Counted from the first letter of the stretch, positions 1 through 8,842 are shown. The stretch: 64,000 nucleotides of DNA from Rhodococcus marinonascens NBRC 14363 (GCF_001894885.1 NZ_BCXB01000003.1:1-64000), one strand, 5' to 3'. The notes: a model not told the origin generated them from the sequence alone. Numbers and translations are program-made.

Positions 1-37
1 TACGTTTCGGGGGATGCGGGATCGTTGCAGTCGGCAC
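1..37 (-). CDS. 5' end of an unidentified gene, cut by the window edge
   Basis: Only the first 12 codons are visible, on the minus strand, from a GTG at 37 down to the window edge. The evidence is a good ribosome binding site (GGAGAG, plus-strand positions 45-50) seven bases ahead of the GTG, and an open frame. It would follow the 71-397 gene in the same direction with a 33-base gap. No function can be assigned from so few residues. Confidence 0.3.
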   Translation of the reverse strand, partial: MPTATIPHPPKR

Positions 38-70
38 GTTCAGGCTCTCCAATTCAGCTGGCAAGCGGCT

Positions 71-397
71 TCAGCCGCTGCGGTTCAGGGTTGTCCACGC
101 GTCGGCGACGCGCAGAAATTCGTCCTCATCGGTGAGCCACCGCGGAGGTGCCTGTACCCCACCGTGATTCACCGGGTCAGTGGTCAGCCCGTAGCTTTCC
201 AGGGCATCAGCGATCGCGGCTGCCCTCACGGCAGGTGATTCGTCAGGATCGAGACCGGGGGCCGGCAGCCACGGGAGCAAGCGGAGAAGCGCATCTTCAC
301 ACTCGATGCGCATCCGATGCTCACGCTCGTTGCCGGCCAGATCCTCTGTCGACCCGAGCATCACGTCGGGAACGGCCGACGTGAGCACTCGCCACAT
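71..397 (-). CDS. small hypothetical protein (108 aa)
   Basis: I do not recognise this family. The protein is 108 residues from an ATG at 397, acidic, with predicted helical stretches (around residues 32-44 and 56-70) and a C-terminus rich in Asp, Glu and Trp. No signal peptide, membrane segment or cysteine motif is visible. The open frame continues upstream, but the upstream residues look like a shadow reading (Arg-rich, low complexity), so the ATG at 397 is preferred. No clear Shine-Dalgarno sequence precedes it. It is followed closely by the gene entering the window at position 37, so the two may be co-transcribed. Confidence 0.5.
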   Translation of the reverse strand: MWRVLTSAVPDVMLGSTEDLAGNEREHRMRIECEDALLRLLPWLPAPGLDPDESPAVRAAAIADALESYGLTTDPVNHGGVQAPPRWLTDEDEFLRVADAWTTLNRSG

Positions 398-534
398 CGG
401 TTGTAGGCGGAGCGTAACACGCGGAATCGATCCGCAACGCACACAATGCAATTCTCCGTGCGGCGTTCGATTCAGGTCGGCTTCCCGACGAACTTGCTGA
501 TCCTGCGGGCGAGGGTCCGCTGAACCTGGACGAG

Positions 535-663
535 ATGTCTCGAGACGATCAAGCAGGGGAGGGTTTCGGCGATTTTCTTGTTGAGAATGGTCTCGCGCAG
601 TACGTGACCGACTACGGTCAGTCCTACGCCGTTGATCTCGGCGAGCAAGGTGGTCGGGAGTGA
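535..663 (+). CDS. small acidic ORF translationally coupled to the following lipoprotein gene
   Basis: A 42-residue acidic reading frame from an ATG at 535 ends in a TGA that overlaps the GTG start of the next gene (GTGA at 660-663). That overlap is the usual sign of an actinobacterial operon and is the main reason to list it. The same frame stays open and protein-like back to about 418, with balanced Ala, Arg, Asp and Leu, but has no ATG, GTG or TTG there and is closed by a TAA at 415. The true gene may therefore have been longer and lost its start. No family is recognised. Confidence 0.25.
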   Translation: MSRDDQAGEGFGDFLVENGLAQYVTDYGQSYAVDLGEQGGRE

Positions 664-1362
664 GTTGTCGGCCAGGGATGCTGCGGCGACTGCCGATCTT
701 CCTCCTCGTACTGTCGGCAGCCGTGGCGTGTGGGCAGAATGCGCCTGTCGACTCGGCTTCGCCCACCACGACACCGTTGCCGTCGTTTCCTTACCCGCCG
801 CACCAGGATCGCACCGAGTTGGCAGTTTCACCTCGCGGAGCCGCTTCGGTCCGCGGCCGAGTTCGCATTGGACATGTCGGTGGACAATCTGTTGAAGAAT
901 GTTGATGAGAATATCGAGATTCAGAAGCGGTTCCGGTCTCGAATCGCCCGCGAAGAGGACTTCCTCTCCGATCCGGAGATGCCGGCTACCACGGTCGCGA
1001 CAACGGGCGGATCCCTGTTTCGGGTGGTTGGCGCCGTGCAGCTCGATGACGGTCCGGTCGAGTTTTCGATTTGCACCTATGAGACTCCGGGTCTGTATTC
1101 GTTGACCAAGGATGGGCGAACGGTGGGTCCGCAGCCGAGGCAAGTTCCCTACTTTCTCGACAGACCCCGCGTGGAGTGGACGACGCGACCTGCTGCCGAT
1201 GGGTCGACTCCCGAAGAGCCGCGATGGTTTTGGGTGGATGACGGGATCGATCTGCACCTGACGACGGAGGATGTTCCCTCGGTCTGTGAGCCGTTCAAGC
1301 CCGAGCCGTTCATCCAGCAGATTCCTGAGCCGATCACTCCGACTGCCCTACCTCCCAAGTAG
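660..1362 (+). pseudogene. secreted lipoprotein gene interrupted by a +1 frameshift
   Basis: The first part, from the GTG at 660, encodes a lipoprotein signal peptide: basic start, hydrophobic run, and a cysteine after SAAVA, followed by a Ser/Thr/Pro linker. After about 53 codons the frame turns into Arg/Gly-rich shadow sequence. The rest of a soluble domain (with LAEPLRSAAEFALD, then about 165 residues ending in a Pro-rich tail) continues in another frame to the stop at 1362. Removing one T at 819-820 joins the halves as DRTEWQFHLAEPL, which reads naturally and gives about 233 residues. It could be a true pseudogene or a sequencing error. The family is not recognised; an extracytoplasmic lipid-anchored protein is inferred. 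Confidence 0.65.
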
Positions 1363-1402
1363 GGTCGCTGCCCGCCGATGCGGTGGAACTGTCCTCACCA
1401 TG

Positions 1403-1447
1403 CGGATGTTCGACAACCGGATGTTCGACAACCGGATGTTCGACAGC
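1403..1447 (+). repeat. 15-bp tandem repeat, three copies
   Basis: Three direct copies of CGGATGTTCGACAAC lie at 1403-1417, 1418-1432 and 1433-1447; the last differs at one base. They sit in the gap between the broken lipoprotein gene and the response-regulator gene. No protein reading of this stretch looks real. Confidence 0.9.
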
Positions 1448-1502
1448 GAGACACGTACGCGGCGGATTCGAGGTACGCACCGAGTTCCCAGCCGCCTCCG
1501 CC

Positions 1503-1508
1503 TAGGCT
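1503..1508 (+). promoter_or_regulatory. -10 box for the response-regulator gene
   Basis: TAGGCT ends seven bases before the GTG start at 1515, so transcription would begin at or next to the start codon, giving a leaderless mRNA. No Shine-Dalgarno sequence precedes the gene, which fits. The -35 box is not clear. Confidence 0.4.
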
Positions 1509-1514
1509 GGCCGG

Positions 1515-2177
1515 GTGCCCATCACCGTTTTCATTGCCGACGACCAAGCTATGGTCCGGCAGGGCTTCGGGGCCCTCCTCGCCTCACAGTCCGACATCAG
1601 CGTCATCGGTGACGCTTCGAACGGTGCAGTGGCGGTGAGTGAGGTCAAGCGCCTACGCCCTGACGTCGTATTGATGGACGTCCGCATGCCGGAAATGAAC
1701 GGGCTTGACGCCGCCCGCCTCATTCTGTCCGCGGGATTCGATCCACCGGTGCGTGTGCTGATGCTCACGACCTTCGACGTCGACGACTACGTCTACGAGG
1801 CGTTGAGTCTCGGGGCCAGCGGCTTCATGCTCAAGGATGCGCCTGCAGAGGAACTCATTCGCGCGGTTCGAGTGGTCGCGGATGGGGAGGCACTCCTCGC
1901 ACCGACCGTCACCCGGCGGCTGATTGCCGATGTGACCAGTCGCCGGACTACGGCGCGTCGCAAACCGACCGCGATCTCCGCACTGACGCCACGTGAGCGC
2001 GAGGTACTCGAACTCATCGCTCGGGGCATGTCGAACACAGAAATCGCGGAGGCGCTGTTCGTCGCCGAGCAGACCGTCAAGACGCACGTCGGCAAGGTGT
2101 TGTCGAAACTGAACCTCCGAGACCGCGCGCAGGCAGTGGTACTTGCCTACGAAAGTGGTCTCGTCACACCCGGCTGA
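1515..2177 (+). CDS. NarL/FixJ-family response regulator (LuxR-type HTH)
   Basis: A 220-residue two-domain regulator. The receiver domain (about 1-120) has the acidic pair near the N-terminus (IADDQ), the phospho-acceptor Asp55 in [11 protein letters not shown], and the conserved Lys in MLKDAP. The LuxR-type helix-turn-helix (about 153-212) carries [15 protein letters not shown] and the recognition-helix region ending in [13 protein letters not shown]. Such proteins bind promoters after phosphorylation by a sensor kinase. No histidine kinase gene lies next to it in the window, so it appears orphaned or paired with a distant kinase. The GTG start at 1515 is supported by the receiver-domain start and by the close -10 box. 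Its targets cannot be told from sequence. Confidence 0.93.
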   Translation: MPITVFIADDQAMVRQGFGALLASQSDISVIGDASNGAVAVSEVKRLRPDVVLMDVRMPEMNGLDAARLILSAGFDPPVRVLMLTTFDVDDYVYEALSLGASGFMLKDAPAEELIRAVRVVADGEALLAPTVTRRLIADVTSRRTTARRKPTAISALTPREREVLELIARGMSNTEIAEALFVAEQTVKTHVGKVLSKLNLRDRAQAVVLAYESGLVTPG

Positions 2178-2185
2178 CGTGTCGT

Positions 2186-2225
2186 CTTGCCGCCCAAGGT
2201 GCCGGAAACGCTGGGGGGCGGCAAG
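2186..2225 (+). terminator. hairpin after the response regulator
   Basis: A perfect 10-bp stem (CTTGCCGCCC at 2186-2195 with its complement at 2216-2225) encloses a 20-base loop, nine bases after the stop codon at 2177. There is no T tract, so it is a terminator-like hairpin rather than a classic intrinsic terminator. Confidence 0.45.
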
Positions 2226-2272
2226 ATGAACAGGACAGCCATCAACATCATCACAAGGCGAGGGGTGTCTGG

Positions 2273-3304
2273 ATGCGGATCGGAATCCTCACTGGCGGCG
2301 GCGACTGCCCGGGACTCAACGCGGTTATCAGGGCGGTGGTGCGCACCGCCGAAGGTCGGTATCGCAGCTCGGTGGTGGGATTTCGAGATGGATGGCGGGG
2401 TCTGCTCGAAGACCGCAAGGTCGTGCTGTCCAACGACGACCGGATCGACCGAATTCTCACTCGCGGCGGTACCATCCTCGGCACCGCGCGGGTGAACCCG
2501 GACAAGCTCCAGGCAGGGCTCGACGACATCCGTCAGACGCTCGACAACAACGGAATCGACGTCCTCATTCCGATCGGGGGCGAGGGCACGCTCACCGCCG
2601 CGAGTTGGCTCGCCGAAAGCGGGGTGCCCGTGATCGGCGTACCGAAGACTATAGACAACGACATCGACTGCACCGACGTAACGTTCGGGTTCGACACCGC
2701 ACTGTCCACCGCCACGGATGCGATAGACCGCCTGCACACCACCGCCGAATCACACCAGCGGGTGATGCTCGTGGAGGTGATGGGCAGGCACGCAGGATGG
2801 ATTGCACTGAACGCGGGCCTCGCGAGCGGCGCGCATCTCACTCTCGTGCCCGAGGTCCCGTTCGATGTCGCCGAGGTGTGCTCTCTCGTGAAGGCGAGAT
2901 TCCAGCGGGGCGATGCGCACTTCATCTGCGTCATTGCGGAAGGCGCTACCCCGACCCCCGAATCGATGACGCTACGCGAAGGTGGCATCGACGAGTTCGG
3001 TCACAAGCGGTTTACCGGCGTCGCGCAGCAGGTCGGCGATGAGATCGAACGCCGCATCGGCAAGGAGGTGCGGACGACGGTCCTCGGGCATGTCCAGCGC
3101 GGTGGCACTCCCACCGCGTTCGACCGAGTACTGGCGACCCGGTTCGGGGTGCATGCCACCGTCGCCGCGCATCGTGGCGACTTCGGTAACATGGTCGCCC
3201 TGCACGGCACCTCGGTCGACCTGGTCCCGCTCGCGGACGCCACTCGGCGGCTGAAGACGGTGCCGAGGGAGCGGTACGACGAAGTATCCGCGTTCTTCGG
3301 CTGA
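2273..3304 (+). CDS. pfkA: 6-phosphofructokinase
   Basis: Phosphorylates fructose 6-phosphate in glycolysis; cytosolic. The 343 residues match the actinobacterial group III length. Visible motifs are the nucleotide loop GGGDCPGLN (8-16), IGGEGT (101-106), PKTIDND (124-130) with the catalytic Asp of TID, and MGRHAGW. The Gly in GGEGT at the donor-selecting position argues for ATP as phosphoryl donor, while Lys in PKTIDND is the residue typical of pyrophosphate-dependent and some actinobacterial ATP enzymes. The donor is therefore likely ATP but not certain. The ATG at 2273 has a GCGAGGGG ribosome site upstream. It precedes gatB, as in M. tuberculosis, but gatC and gatA are not directly upstream here. 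Confidence 0.95.
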   Translation: MRIGILTGGGDCPGLNAVIRAVVRTAEGRYRSSVVGFRDGWRGLLEDRKVVLSNDDRIDRILTRGGTILGTARVNPDKLQAGLDDIRQTLDNNGIDVLIPIGGEGTLTAASWLAESGVPVIGVPKTIDNDIDCTDVTFGFDTALSTATDAIDRLHTTAESHQRVMLVEVMGRHAGWIALNAGLASGAHLTLVPEVPFDVAEVCSLVKARFQRGDAHFICVIAEGATPTPESMTLREGGIDEFGHKRFTGVAQQVGDEIERRIGKEVRTTVLGHVQRGGTPTAFDRVLATRFGVHATVAAHRGDFGNMVALHGTSVDLVPLADATRRLKTVPRERYDEVSAFFG

Positions 3305-3333
3305 CCGCGTTTTCGGGGTAGAGTCCGGCCGCA

Positions 3334-3339
3334 TAAACT
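3334..3339 (+). promoter_or_regulatory. -10 box for gatB
   Basis: TAAACT ends seven bases before the ATG at 3347, predicting a leaderless gatB transcript independent of pfkA. No ribosome binding site is visible between the box and the ATG. The -35 region has no strong match. Confidence 0.45.
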
Positions 3340-3346
3340 CTCGGGT

Positions 3347-4858
3347 ATGACTGCTGTCGATGCTCCGGACCTCCTCGAGTACAACGATGTGCTGGCCAAG
3401 TACGAGCCGGTTCTCGGCATGGAAGTGCACGTGGAACTCGGCACCAGTACCAAGATGTTCTGTCCATGCCCCACGGAGTTCGGCGCTGAGCCGAATTCAC
3501 AGGTTTGCCCGGTGTGCCTTGGCCTTCCTGGATCGATGCCGGTCGTGAACGTGGCCGCTGTCGAGTCCGCAATCCGCATCGGACTCGCCTTGAACTGCTC
3601 GATCACGTCCTGGGGCCGGTTCGCGCGGAAGAACTACTTCTACCCGGATCAGCCCAAGAACTATCAGATCTCCCAGTACGACGAGCCGATCGCCACAAAC
3701 GGCTACCTCGATGTCGTCCTCGACGACGGCACCACGTGGCGGGTGGAGATCGAGCGCGCGCACATGGAGGAGGACACCGGCAAGTCGCTGCACGTCGGCG
3801 GTGCGACCGGACGCATCCACGGCGCCAGCCACTCACTGCTCGACTACAACCGTGCCGGTGTGCCGCTGGTCGAAATCGTGACCAAGACGATCAGCGGTGC
3901 CGGTGAGCGCGCTCCCGAGGTGGCTCGCGCCTACGTCACGGCGCTGCGCGATCTGCTGAAGTCGTTGAATGTGTCGGACGTCCGCATGGACCAAGGCTCG
4001 ATGCGCTGCGACTCCAACGTGTCGCTGATGCCGATCGGTGCCTCCGAACTCGGCACTCGCTCCGAGACCAAGAACGTCAACTCGCTCAAGAGCGTCGAGG
4101 TGGCGGTCCGGTATGAGATGCGGCGCCAGGCCGCCGTGCTCGAAGCCGGTGGAGACGTGATTCAGGAGACCCGGCACTTCCAGGAAGCAGACGGCACCAC
4201 GTCGCCGGGTCGCCGCAAGGAGACCGCCGAGGACTACCGCTACTTCCCCGAGCCCGATCTCGAACCGGTTGCTCCCAGTGCCGAGTGGGTCGAAGAACTA
4301 CGGGCCACCCTCCCCGAGTTGCCGTGGGTCCGCCGTGCGCGGATTCAGGCCGATTGGGGCGTCTCCGACGAGGCCATGCGTGACCTGGTCAATGCCGGAG
4401 CCCTCGACCTGGTGATCGCTACGACCGAGTCCGGCGCCGGCCCCGAGGCCGCACGGTCGTGGTGGGTTTCGTACCTTGCGCAGCAAGCGAACACCCGCGG
4501 AGTGGAGTTGGTGGAGCTTCCGATATCGCCTGCTCAGGTTGCACAGGTGATTTCGTTGATCGACAGTGGGAAGCTGAACAACAAGGTTGCTCGACAGGTG
4601 GTGGACTACGTCCTCGCCGGAGAGGGTGATCCGCAGCAGGTCGTTGCGAACCGTCCCGAACTGGTCGTCGAGCGCGACGACACGAAGCTCAAAGCGGCCG
4701 TCGACGAGGCGCTGGCCGCGAACCCCGACATCGCCGAGAAGATTCGCGGCGGCAAGGTCGCGGCCGCAGGCAAGATCGTCGGCGACGTCATGAAGGCCAC
4801 CCGAGGCCAGGCCGACCCGGCCCGCGTCAAGGAACTCGTCGTCGAAGCCTGCAGCTAG
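3347..4858 (+). CDS. gatB: Asp-tRNA(Asn)/Glu-tRNA(Gln) amidotransferase subunit B
   Basis: GatB is the tRNA-binding kinase subunit of the GatCAB complex, which converts Glu-tRNA(Gln) to Gln-tRNA(Gln) (and Asp-tRNA(Asn) to Asn-tRNA(Asn)). The 503 residues are full length. The cradle domain starts with [10 protein letters not shown] (22-31); zinc-ligand cysteines appear as CPC (39-41) and CPVC (54-57). The C-terminal YqeY-like tail ends with the conserved GKIVGDVMK segment. The gene fits the rest of the window: a GluRS gene and a tRNA-Gln gene lie about 16-17 kb downstream, consistent with the indirect Gln-tRNA route. gatA and gatC must lie outside the window. Confidence 0.96.
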   Translation: MTAVDAPDLLEYNDVLAKYEPVLGMEVHVELGTSTKMFCPCPTEFGAEPNSQVCPVCLGLPGSMPVVNVAAVESAIRIGLALNCSITSWGRFARKNYFYPDQPKNYQISQYDEPIATNGYLDVVLDDGTTWRVEIERAHMEEDTGKSLHVGGATGRIHGASHSLLDYNRAGVPLVEIVTKTISGAGERAPEVARAYVTALRDLLKSLNVSDVRMDQGSMRCDSNVSLMPIGASELGTRSETKNVNSLKSVEVAVRYEMRRQAAVLEAGGDVIQETRHFQEADGTTSPGRRKETAEDYRYFPEPDLEPVAPSAEWVEELRATLPELPWVRRARIQADWGVSDEAMRDLVNAGALDLVIATTESGAGPEAARSWWVSYLAQQANTRGVELVELPISPAQVAQVISLIDSGKLNNKVARQVVDYVLAGEGDPQQVVANRPELVVERDDTKLKAAVDEALAANPDIAEKIRGGKVAAAGKIVGDVMKATRGQADPARVKELVVEACS

Positions 4859-4877
4859 AAACCCTTCTGGGCCAACG

Positions 4878-4913
4878 GGGCCGTTCGCTCGGATCAACCC
4901 CGGCGAACGGCCC
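4878..4913. terminator. bidirectional terminator between gatB and the LppZ-like gene
   Basis: A perfect 11-bp stem (GGGCCGTTCGC at 4878-4888 with 4903-4913) and a 14-base loop lie between two convergent genes whose stops are at 4858 and 4937. It can serve both strands. Confidence 0.75.
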
Positions 4914-4936
4914 AGTTCGCCAACTTGCCGGTGACG

Positions 4937-6088
4937 TCAGTCGAATCCGCCGCCACCGGAGGGCAGGGGCATCTTGATGACGCGATCATCGTTGGGTCCA
5001 GGCTGGCCGGCGGTCTTGTTGACGGTGCTCACCCAGATGAGGCCGTCGGGTCCGAGAGCGGCGCCCCCGAGTTGGCCGTACCGGTCCTGCGCGATGACGC
5101 TGGGTGCGACGGTCACGGCACCCGTGCCCGGATCCGCAGCGAGCACCGACATGGCCTGCCCCGTACTCAAGGACACGGCGACGACGTCGCCTGCAGCCAC
5201 GCAACCGCCGACGCCGGGGCGTTCGGGCCACGTCCAGGCCGGTGACGGTACCGATCCGTCGGCGCCGACGCGCTGCAACCGGTCTTCGAGTGGGGTGCGG
5301 TCGGTGACCCAGACCGCGACACCCGGGTCGACGCACACACCTCCCGCGGTGCCGATGCCCGACAGCATCACCTGCGGTCGCGGTCGCGCCGAGTTCGATG
5401 CCGGGGACAGTGCGGTGACCTTCAACAGTTTCCCCGCGAGTGACGCGGGGTCGGCGGCCGCGGCGGGATTGCCCGCGTTGCCGGTGAGGACCATCAAATC
5501 GTCTCCCGAGAATTCGAGTGAACCGGCGTTGCCGGTCGCGCCCCGCGGGATCCCGCCGAGTATCTCCTTTGCGGAGTCGCCCGGCGCGACCCGCACGACC
5601 CGGTTGTCGGTCGCCGTCGTGACGTAGGCGTAGATCAGGTTATCCTCGATGAAGGTCGGCGACAGCGCGATGTCGAGCAGACCGCCGTCGGAACTGCCGT
5701 CGACGTTCACACGCGCGATCTCGATGGGGGTCTGCCCCTCGGCGACCTGCATGATGCGCCCGGTGCGGCGCTCAGCGACCAGTGCGGTGGCCCCGTCGGG
5801 GAGGACGACCAGTCCGCCGGTGGTGCCGAGACAGGTGGCAATGACACTGGGGTCCGGATCCTGGCACGGTCCCAGCGGAGTCGGCGGTGGTGTCTGTGTG
5901 GTGGACGGCGGCGGGTTCTTCGGTTCGACCTCGCCGCCCACCGTGCCGGTCGGTTCAGGTGTGAACGGAGAGGAAGCGGAGTCGTCGAATGTCGCGCACC
6001 CCGCTGCGAGGACCGCGGTGACGCACACAGCGGACATCGCCATCACAGATCTGCCGGAGGTCTTCCGGCGCTGTCCACGCACCATCAT
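4937..6088 (-). CDS. lppZ: LppZ-like lipoprotein, sorbosone/glucose dehydrogenase-type beta-propeller
   Basis: A 383-residue exported lipoprotein. The N-terminus has a basic stretch, a hydrophobic segment and the lipobox LAAGC, so it is lipid-anchored outside the cytoplasmic membrane. A Thr/Pro linker follows. The rest reads as a six-bladed propeller of the PQQ-dependent sugar/sorbosone dehydrogenase fold, with repeated blade motifs such as GGLLDIALSPTF and LGPDGLIWVSTV. Many actinobacterial members lack proven enzyme activity, so catalysis is not claimed. The start is one of two adjacent ATGs (6088 or 6085). Convergent with gatB and divergent from the DoxX gene, as for Rv3006 in M. tuberculosis. 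Confidence 0.85.
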   Translation of the reverse strand: MMVRGQRRKTSGRSVMAMSAVCVTAVLAAGCATFDDSASSPFTPEPTGTVGGEVEPKNPPPSTTQTPPPTPLGPCQDPDPSVIATCLGTTGGLVVLPDGATALVAERRTGRIMQVAEGQTPIEIARVNVDGSSDGGLLDIALSPTFIEDNLIYAYVTTATDNRVVRVAPGDSAKEILGGIPRGATGNAGSLEFSGDDLMVLTGNAGNPAAAADPASLAGKLLKVTALSPASNSARPRPQVMLSGIGTAGGVCVDPGVAVWVTDRTPLEDRLQRVGADGSVPSPAWTWPERPGVGGCVAAGDVVAVSLSTGQAMSVLAADPGTGAVTVAPSVIAQDRYGQLGGAALGPDGLIWVSTVNKTAGQPGPNDDRVIKMPLPSGGGGFD

Positions 6089-6164
6089 GATGGAGACGTT
6101 ACGGAAGAGTGCCGCCACGCCGCCACGCCGGTTCCGTTTACCCGCGATCTGGTGTTGACCGACC

Positions 6165-6170
6165 TACGCT
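6165..6170 (+). promoter_or_regulatory. -10 box for the DoxX-family gene
   Basis: TACGCT ends seven bases before the GTG at 6178, again predicting a leaderless message. The 89-base gap to the divergent lipoprotein gene must hold both promoters. Confidence 0.4.
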
Positions 6171-6177
6171 GAACGGC

Positions 6178-7026
6178 GTGACTGACATGCGGAAAGACCC
6201 CAAGGAGTCGTCGGACCACGGTGACACGTCCGGCGACGGCAAGGTCGCGAGCCCTTACGACCTTCCCACCGAGCGCATTCCGTCGCCCGCGCCGCCGCAC
6301 GGGCCTACTGGTCTGGTCATCCCCCGGACTGACGACGAACTCGACCCCGGCGCTTCGTTCGACGCGGACTTCCTCACCGAAGAGATCGCCGCGTACCCAC
6401 CTGCGGGGACATCCGACCGGTCGGACCAGCCGACGCAGGTGATCGCTGCGCCGCCCGTGGCTGCGACTGATGACACGTCGGCCCGGATCGAACAGGGCGA
6501 CGTCGAGATAGGGCGCGGCACCCTCGACCTCGGTCTGCTGGCGCTGCGTCTCGCGGTGGGCGGCACGGTTTTGGTACACGGTCTGCAGAAGCTGACAGGG
6601 GTGTGGGACGGCCCCGGCCTCGGCGGTTTCGAGGAGATGCTCGCGAACGCGGGTTTCCAACAGGCGAAGCTTCTCTCGATCCTGGGCGCTGTCGGTGAGG
6701 TCGCGGGTGGCGCATTGCTGATCCTCGGTTTGGTGACCCCGCTCGCGGCCGCGTCGGTGCTCGCCGTGATGATCAATGCGTGGGCGTTCCGCCAGGTCGG
6801 CGACCCGGGGCTCGAGTATTTCGCGCCAGTGGGCACCGAGTACGAGACACTGCTGGGAGTATGTGCCGGCGTGATCATCCTCACCGGTCCGGGCCGCATC
6901 TCACTAGACGGCCGGCGGGGTTGGGCGACGCGTCCGTTCATTGGTTCGCTCGTCGCTCTGCTCCTGGGTATCGCGGCCGGAGTGTGCGTATGGATCTTCT
7001 TGAACGGTGCCAACCCGCTCATTTGA
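6178..7026 (+). CDS. DoxX-family membrane protein
   Basis: 282 residues from a GTG at 6178. The first ~110 residues are hydrophilic, acidic and Pro/Ser/Thr-rich, with no signal peptide, and are probably a cytoplasmic extension. The rest is a DoxX domain of four transmembrane segments (ALRLAVGGTVLVHGLQKL, the GAVGEVAGGALLILGL segment, a third around AASVLAVMINAWAF, and LLGVCAGVIILTG) followed by one more C-terminal membrane helix. In M. tuberculosis the DoxX protein Rv3005c, in the same position, works with SodA and SseA in a membrane oxidoreductase complex. That role here is inferred from position only, since neither partner gene is nearby. Confidence 0.85.
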   Translation: MTDMRKDPKESSDHGDTSGDGKVASPYDLPTERIPSPAPPHGPTGLVIPRTDDELDPGASFDADFLTEEIAAYPPAGTSDRSDQPTQVIAAPPVAATDDTSARIEQGDVEIGRGTLDLGLLALRLAVGGTVLVHGLQKLTGVWDGPGLGGFEEMLANAGFQQAKLLSILGAVGEVAGGALLILGLVTPLAAASVLAVMINAWAFRQVGDPGLEYFAPVGTEYETLLGVCAGVIILTGPGRISLDGRRGWATRPFIGSLVALLLGIAAGVCVWIFLNGANPLI

Positions 7027-7060
7027 TCGCGTGCAGGCCTCCGCCCACGACTCTGCCCAC

Positions 7061-7099
7061 GACTCCGCCGCACACCTGAAACAGGAGTGCGGCGGAGTC
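7061..7099. terminator. bidirectional terminator between DoxX and permease genes
   Basis: A perfect 13-bp stem (GACTCCGCCGCAC at 7061-7073 with 7087-7099) and a 13-base loop, followed on the plus strand by a pyrimidine-rich TCATTCTCTT. It lies between convergent genes. Confidence 0.8.
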
Positions 7100-7110
7100 T
7101 CATTCTCTTG

Positions 7111-7182
7111 TGCTCAGTGCTGAACGAGTGCTCAGTGCTGAACGAGTGCTCAGTGCTGAACGAGTGCTCAGTGCTGAGCGAG
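7111..7182 (+). repeat. 18-bp tandem repeat, four copies, reaching into the permease gene
   Basis: Four head-to-tail copies of TGCTCAGTGCTGAACGAG occupy 7111-7128, 7129-7146, 7147-7164 and 7165-7182; the last differs at one base. The fourth copy overlaps the 3' end of the minus-strand permease gene and supplies its last codons and its TGA stop (7168-7170). Because 18 is divisible by three, each copy carries a stop in the same frame. Confidence 0.92.
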
Positions 7183-8703
7183 TTCGGGGACATCCTCCTC
7201 TTCGTGCAGTTCGGGCTGAGCGGCCAGCCGCAGGCCGAGGACGGACTTGCGTCGACCGTAGGCGAGGTAGACCACGACACCGAGGGCCATCCAAACCAGG
7301 AATCGGATCCACGTCTCGACCGAGAGGTTCAGCATCAGCCATCCGCAGGCCAGCACGGCGAGGATCGGGACCAACGGGACCAGCGGAACCCGGAACCCTC
7401 GGGGCAGATCGGGACGCGTGCGGCGGAGAATGACAACGCCGATGCAGACCAGGATGAAGGCGAAGAGCGTGCCGATGTTCACCATCTCCTCCAGCGTCCC
7501 CATCGGGAACAGGGCGGCGAGGACGGCAACGACGCCACCGACGATCAGGGTGATGCGGACCGGCGTGCCCTTGTTGCCGGTCTTTGCAAGACCTCGGGGG
7601 AGGAGTCCATCTCGGGACATCGCGAACAGGACGCGGGTCTGACCGAGCATCATCACCATGACGACGGTGGTGAGTCCGGCGAGTCCACCGAAGTTGATCG
7701 CAGTTTGCGCCCAGGTGATGCCGTGGGCCTCGAAGGCGGTGGCAAGAGTCGCGGTGCTGTCACCCACGAGCGGGCTGCCGGATTTCAGGTCGGTGTACTT
7801 CACCATGCCGGTGAGAACGAGCGTCACAGCGACGTACAGAACGGTGACGATGGCAAGTGAGCCGAGAATGCCGCGCGGGAGCGCCTTCTGCGGATTCTTG
7901 GTCTCCTCGGCGGTGGTGGCGACGACGTCGAATCCGATGAAGGCGAAGAAGACGAGACTCGCTGCGGCGAGGAGGCCGTACCAGCCGTAGGTGCTGCCCT
8001 CGGCGCCGGTCAGGAAGGAGAACAGGCTCTGGTGGATGCCGCTCGCGCTGCTTTCGGAGCCCTCGGCCTGCGGAATGTAGGGGGAGTAGTTCTCCTTGTT
8101 GATGTAGAAGGCGCCCACAACGATGACGAGGAGGACGACGGCGATCTTGATGGCTGTGATGACTGCGGACACGCGCGAGGACACCTTGGTTCCGATGGCG
8201 AGCACGATGGTAATGCCGCCGACGAGAATCAGTGAGCCCCAGTCGAAGTCGATCGGCCCGAGATGGGCTGTGGTGGATCCGCTGAAGCCGAGCACGTTGC
8301 CGAGATAGAGGGACCAGCCCTTCGACACCACGGCCGCGGCGAGCGCGAATTCGAGTATGAGGTCCCAGCCGATGATCCAGGCGATGAACTCGCCAAAGGT
8401 GGCGTAGGAGAAAGTGTAAGCACTTCCCGCGACCGGAACGGTGGAGGCGAACTCGGCGTAACAGAGCGCGGCAAGCCCACACGCGATGGCGGCGAGGACG
8501 AATGCGAGGGAGATGGCAGGCCCCGCGACGTCGCCGGCGGTTCGGGCGGTGAGCGTGAAGATTCCGGCGCCAATTACGACGGCGACACCGAAGACTGTGA
8601 GGTCTTTCGCGGTTAGTTCCCTCCGCAGCCGGGTATCAGGATCGTCGGTGTCCGCTATCGATTGCTCAACGGATTTCGTTCGCCAAATGCCGACTCCGGG
8701 CAT
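7168..8703 (-). CDS. APC-superfamily amino acid permease (cationic amino acid transporter type)
   Basis: 511 residues with about twelve to fourteen hydrophobic segments, an integral membrane transporter. The APC signature near the start, VVIGAGIFTLTARTAGDVAG, and YAEFASTVPVAGSAYTFSYA are typical of the CAT/YfnA branch that imports amino acids with cations. The substrate cannot be fixed from sequence; its place after ilvD makes an amino acid plausible. The ATG at 8703 has AGGAG six bases upstream. The C-terminal residues LAQH and the stop codon come from a tandem repeat, so this end differs from what ancestral sequence would give. A promoter and a palindrome lie upstream (8758-8788). Confidence 0.9.
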   Translation of the reverse strand: MPGVGIWRTKSVEQSIADTDDPDTRLRRELTAKDLTVFGVAVVIGAGIFTLTARTAGDVAGPAISLAFVLAAIACGLAALCYAEFASTVPVAGSAYTFSYATFGEFIAWIIGWDLILEFALAAAVVSKGWSLYLGNVLGFSGSTTAHLGPIDFDWGSLILVGGITIVLAIGTKVSSRVSAVITAIKIAVVLLVIVVGAFYINKENYSPYIPQAEGSESSASGIHQSLFSFLTGAEGSTYGWYGLLAAASLVFFAFIGFDVVATTAEETKNPQKALPRGILGSLAIVTVLYVAVTLVLTGMVKYTDLKSGSPLVGDSTATLATAFEAHGITWAQTAINFGGLAGLTTVVMVMMLGQTRVLFAMSRDGLLPRGLAKTGNKGTPVRITLIVGGVVAVLAALFPMGTLEEMVNIGTLFAFILVCIGVVILRRTRPDLPRGFRVPLVPLVPILAVLACGWLMLNLSVETWIRFLVWMALGVVVYLAYGRRKSVLGLRLAAQPELHEEEDVPELAQH

Positions 8704-8760
8704 GTGTCGCTCCTAAGTTGTTTCGCTGTCGGTGGTCTCGCGTGCCGGAGACGCGATTTG

Positions 8761-8788
8761 TTAACAATGATTGTGATGGGAGTCTCAA
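8761..8788 (-). promoter_or_regulatory. promoter of the permease gene with overlapping palindrome
   Basis: On the minus strand TTGAGA (8788-8783) and TGTTAA (8766-8761) are spaced 16 bases apart, about 60 bases before the ATG. The -10 box lies inside the perfect palindrome TTGTTAACAA (8758-8767), which could bind a regulator. Confidence 0.4.
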
Positions 8789-8842
8789 CGGCATGCTGAG
8801 AGAACCACTACCGACCGCCGTGCGCAAGAAGTATTGACTGAA

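Noticed and set aside
472-1257. 261-residue open frame on the minus strand opposite the lipoprotein gene
   Set aside because: Arg/His-rich low-quality reading without domain; the opposite strand has a signal peptide and better composition.
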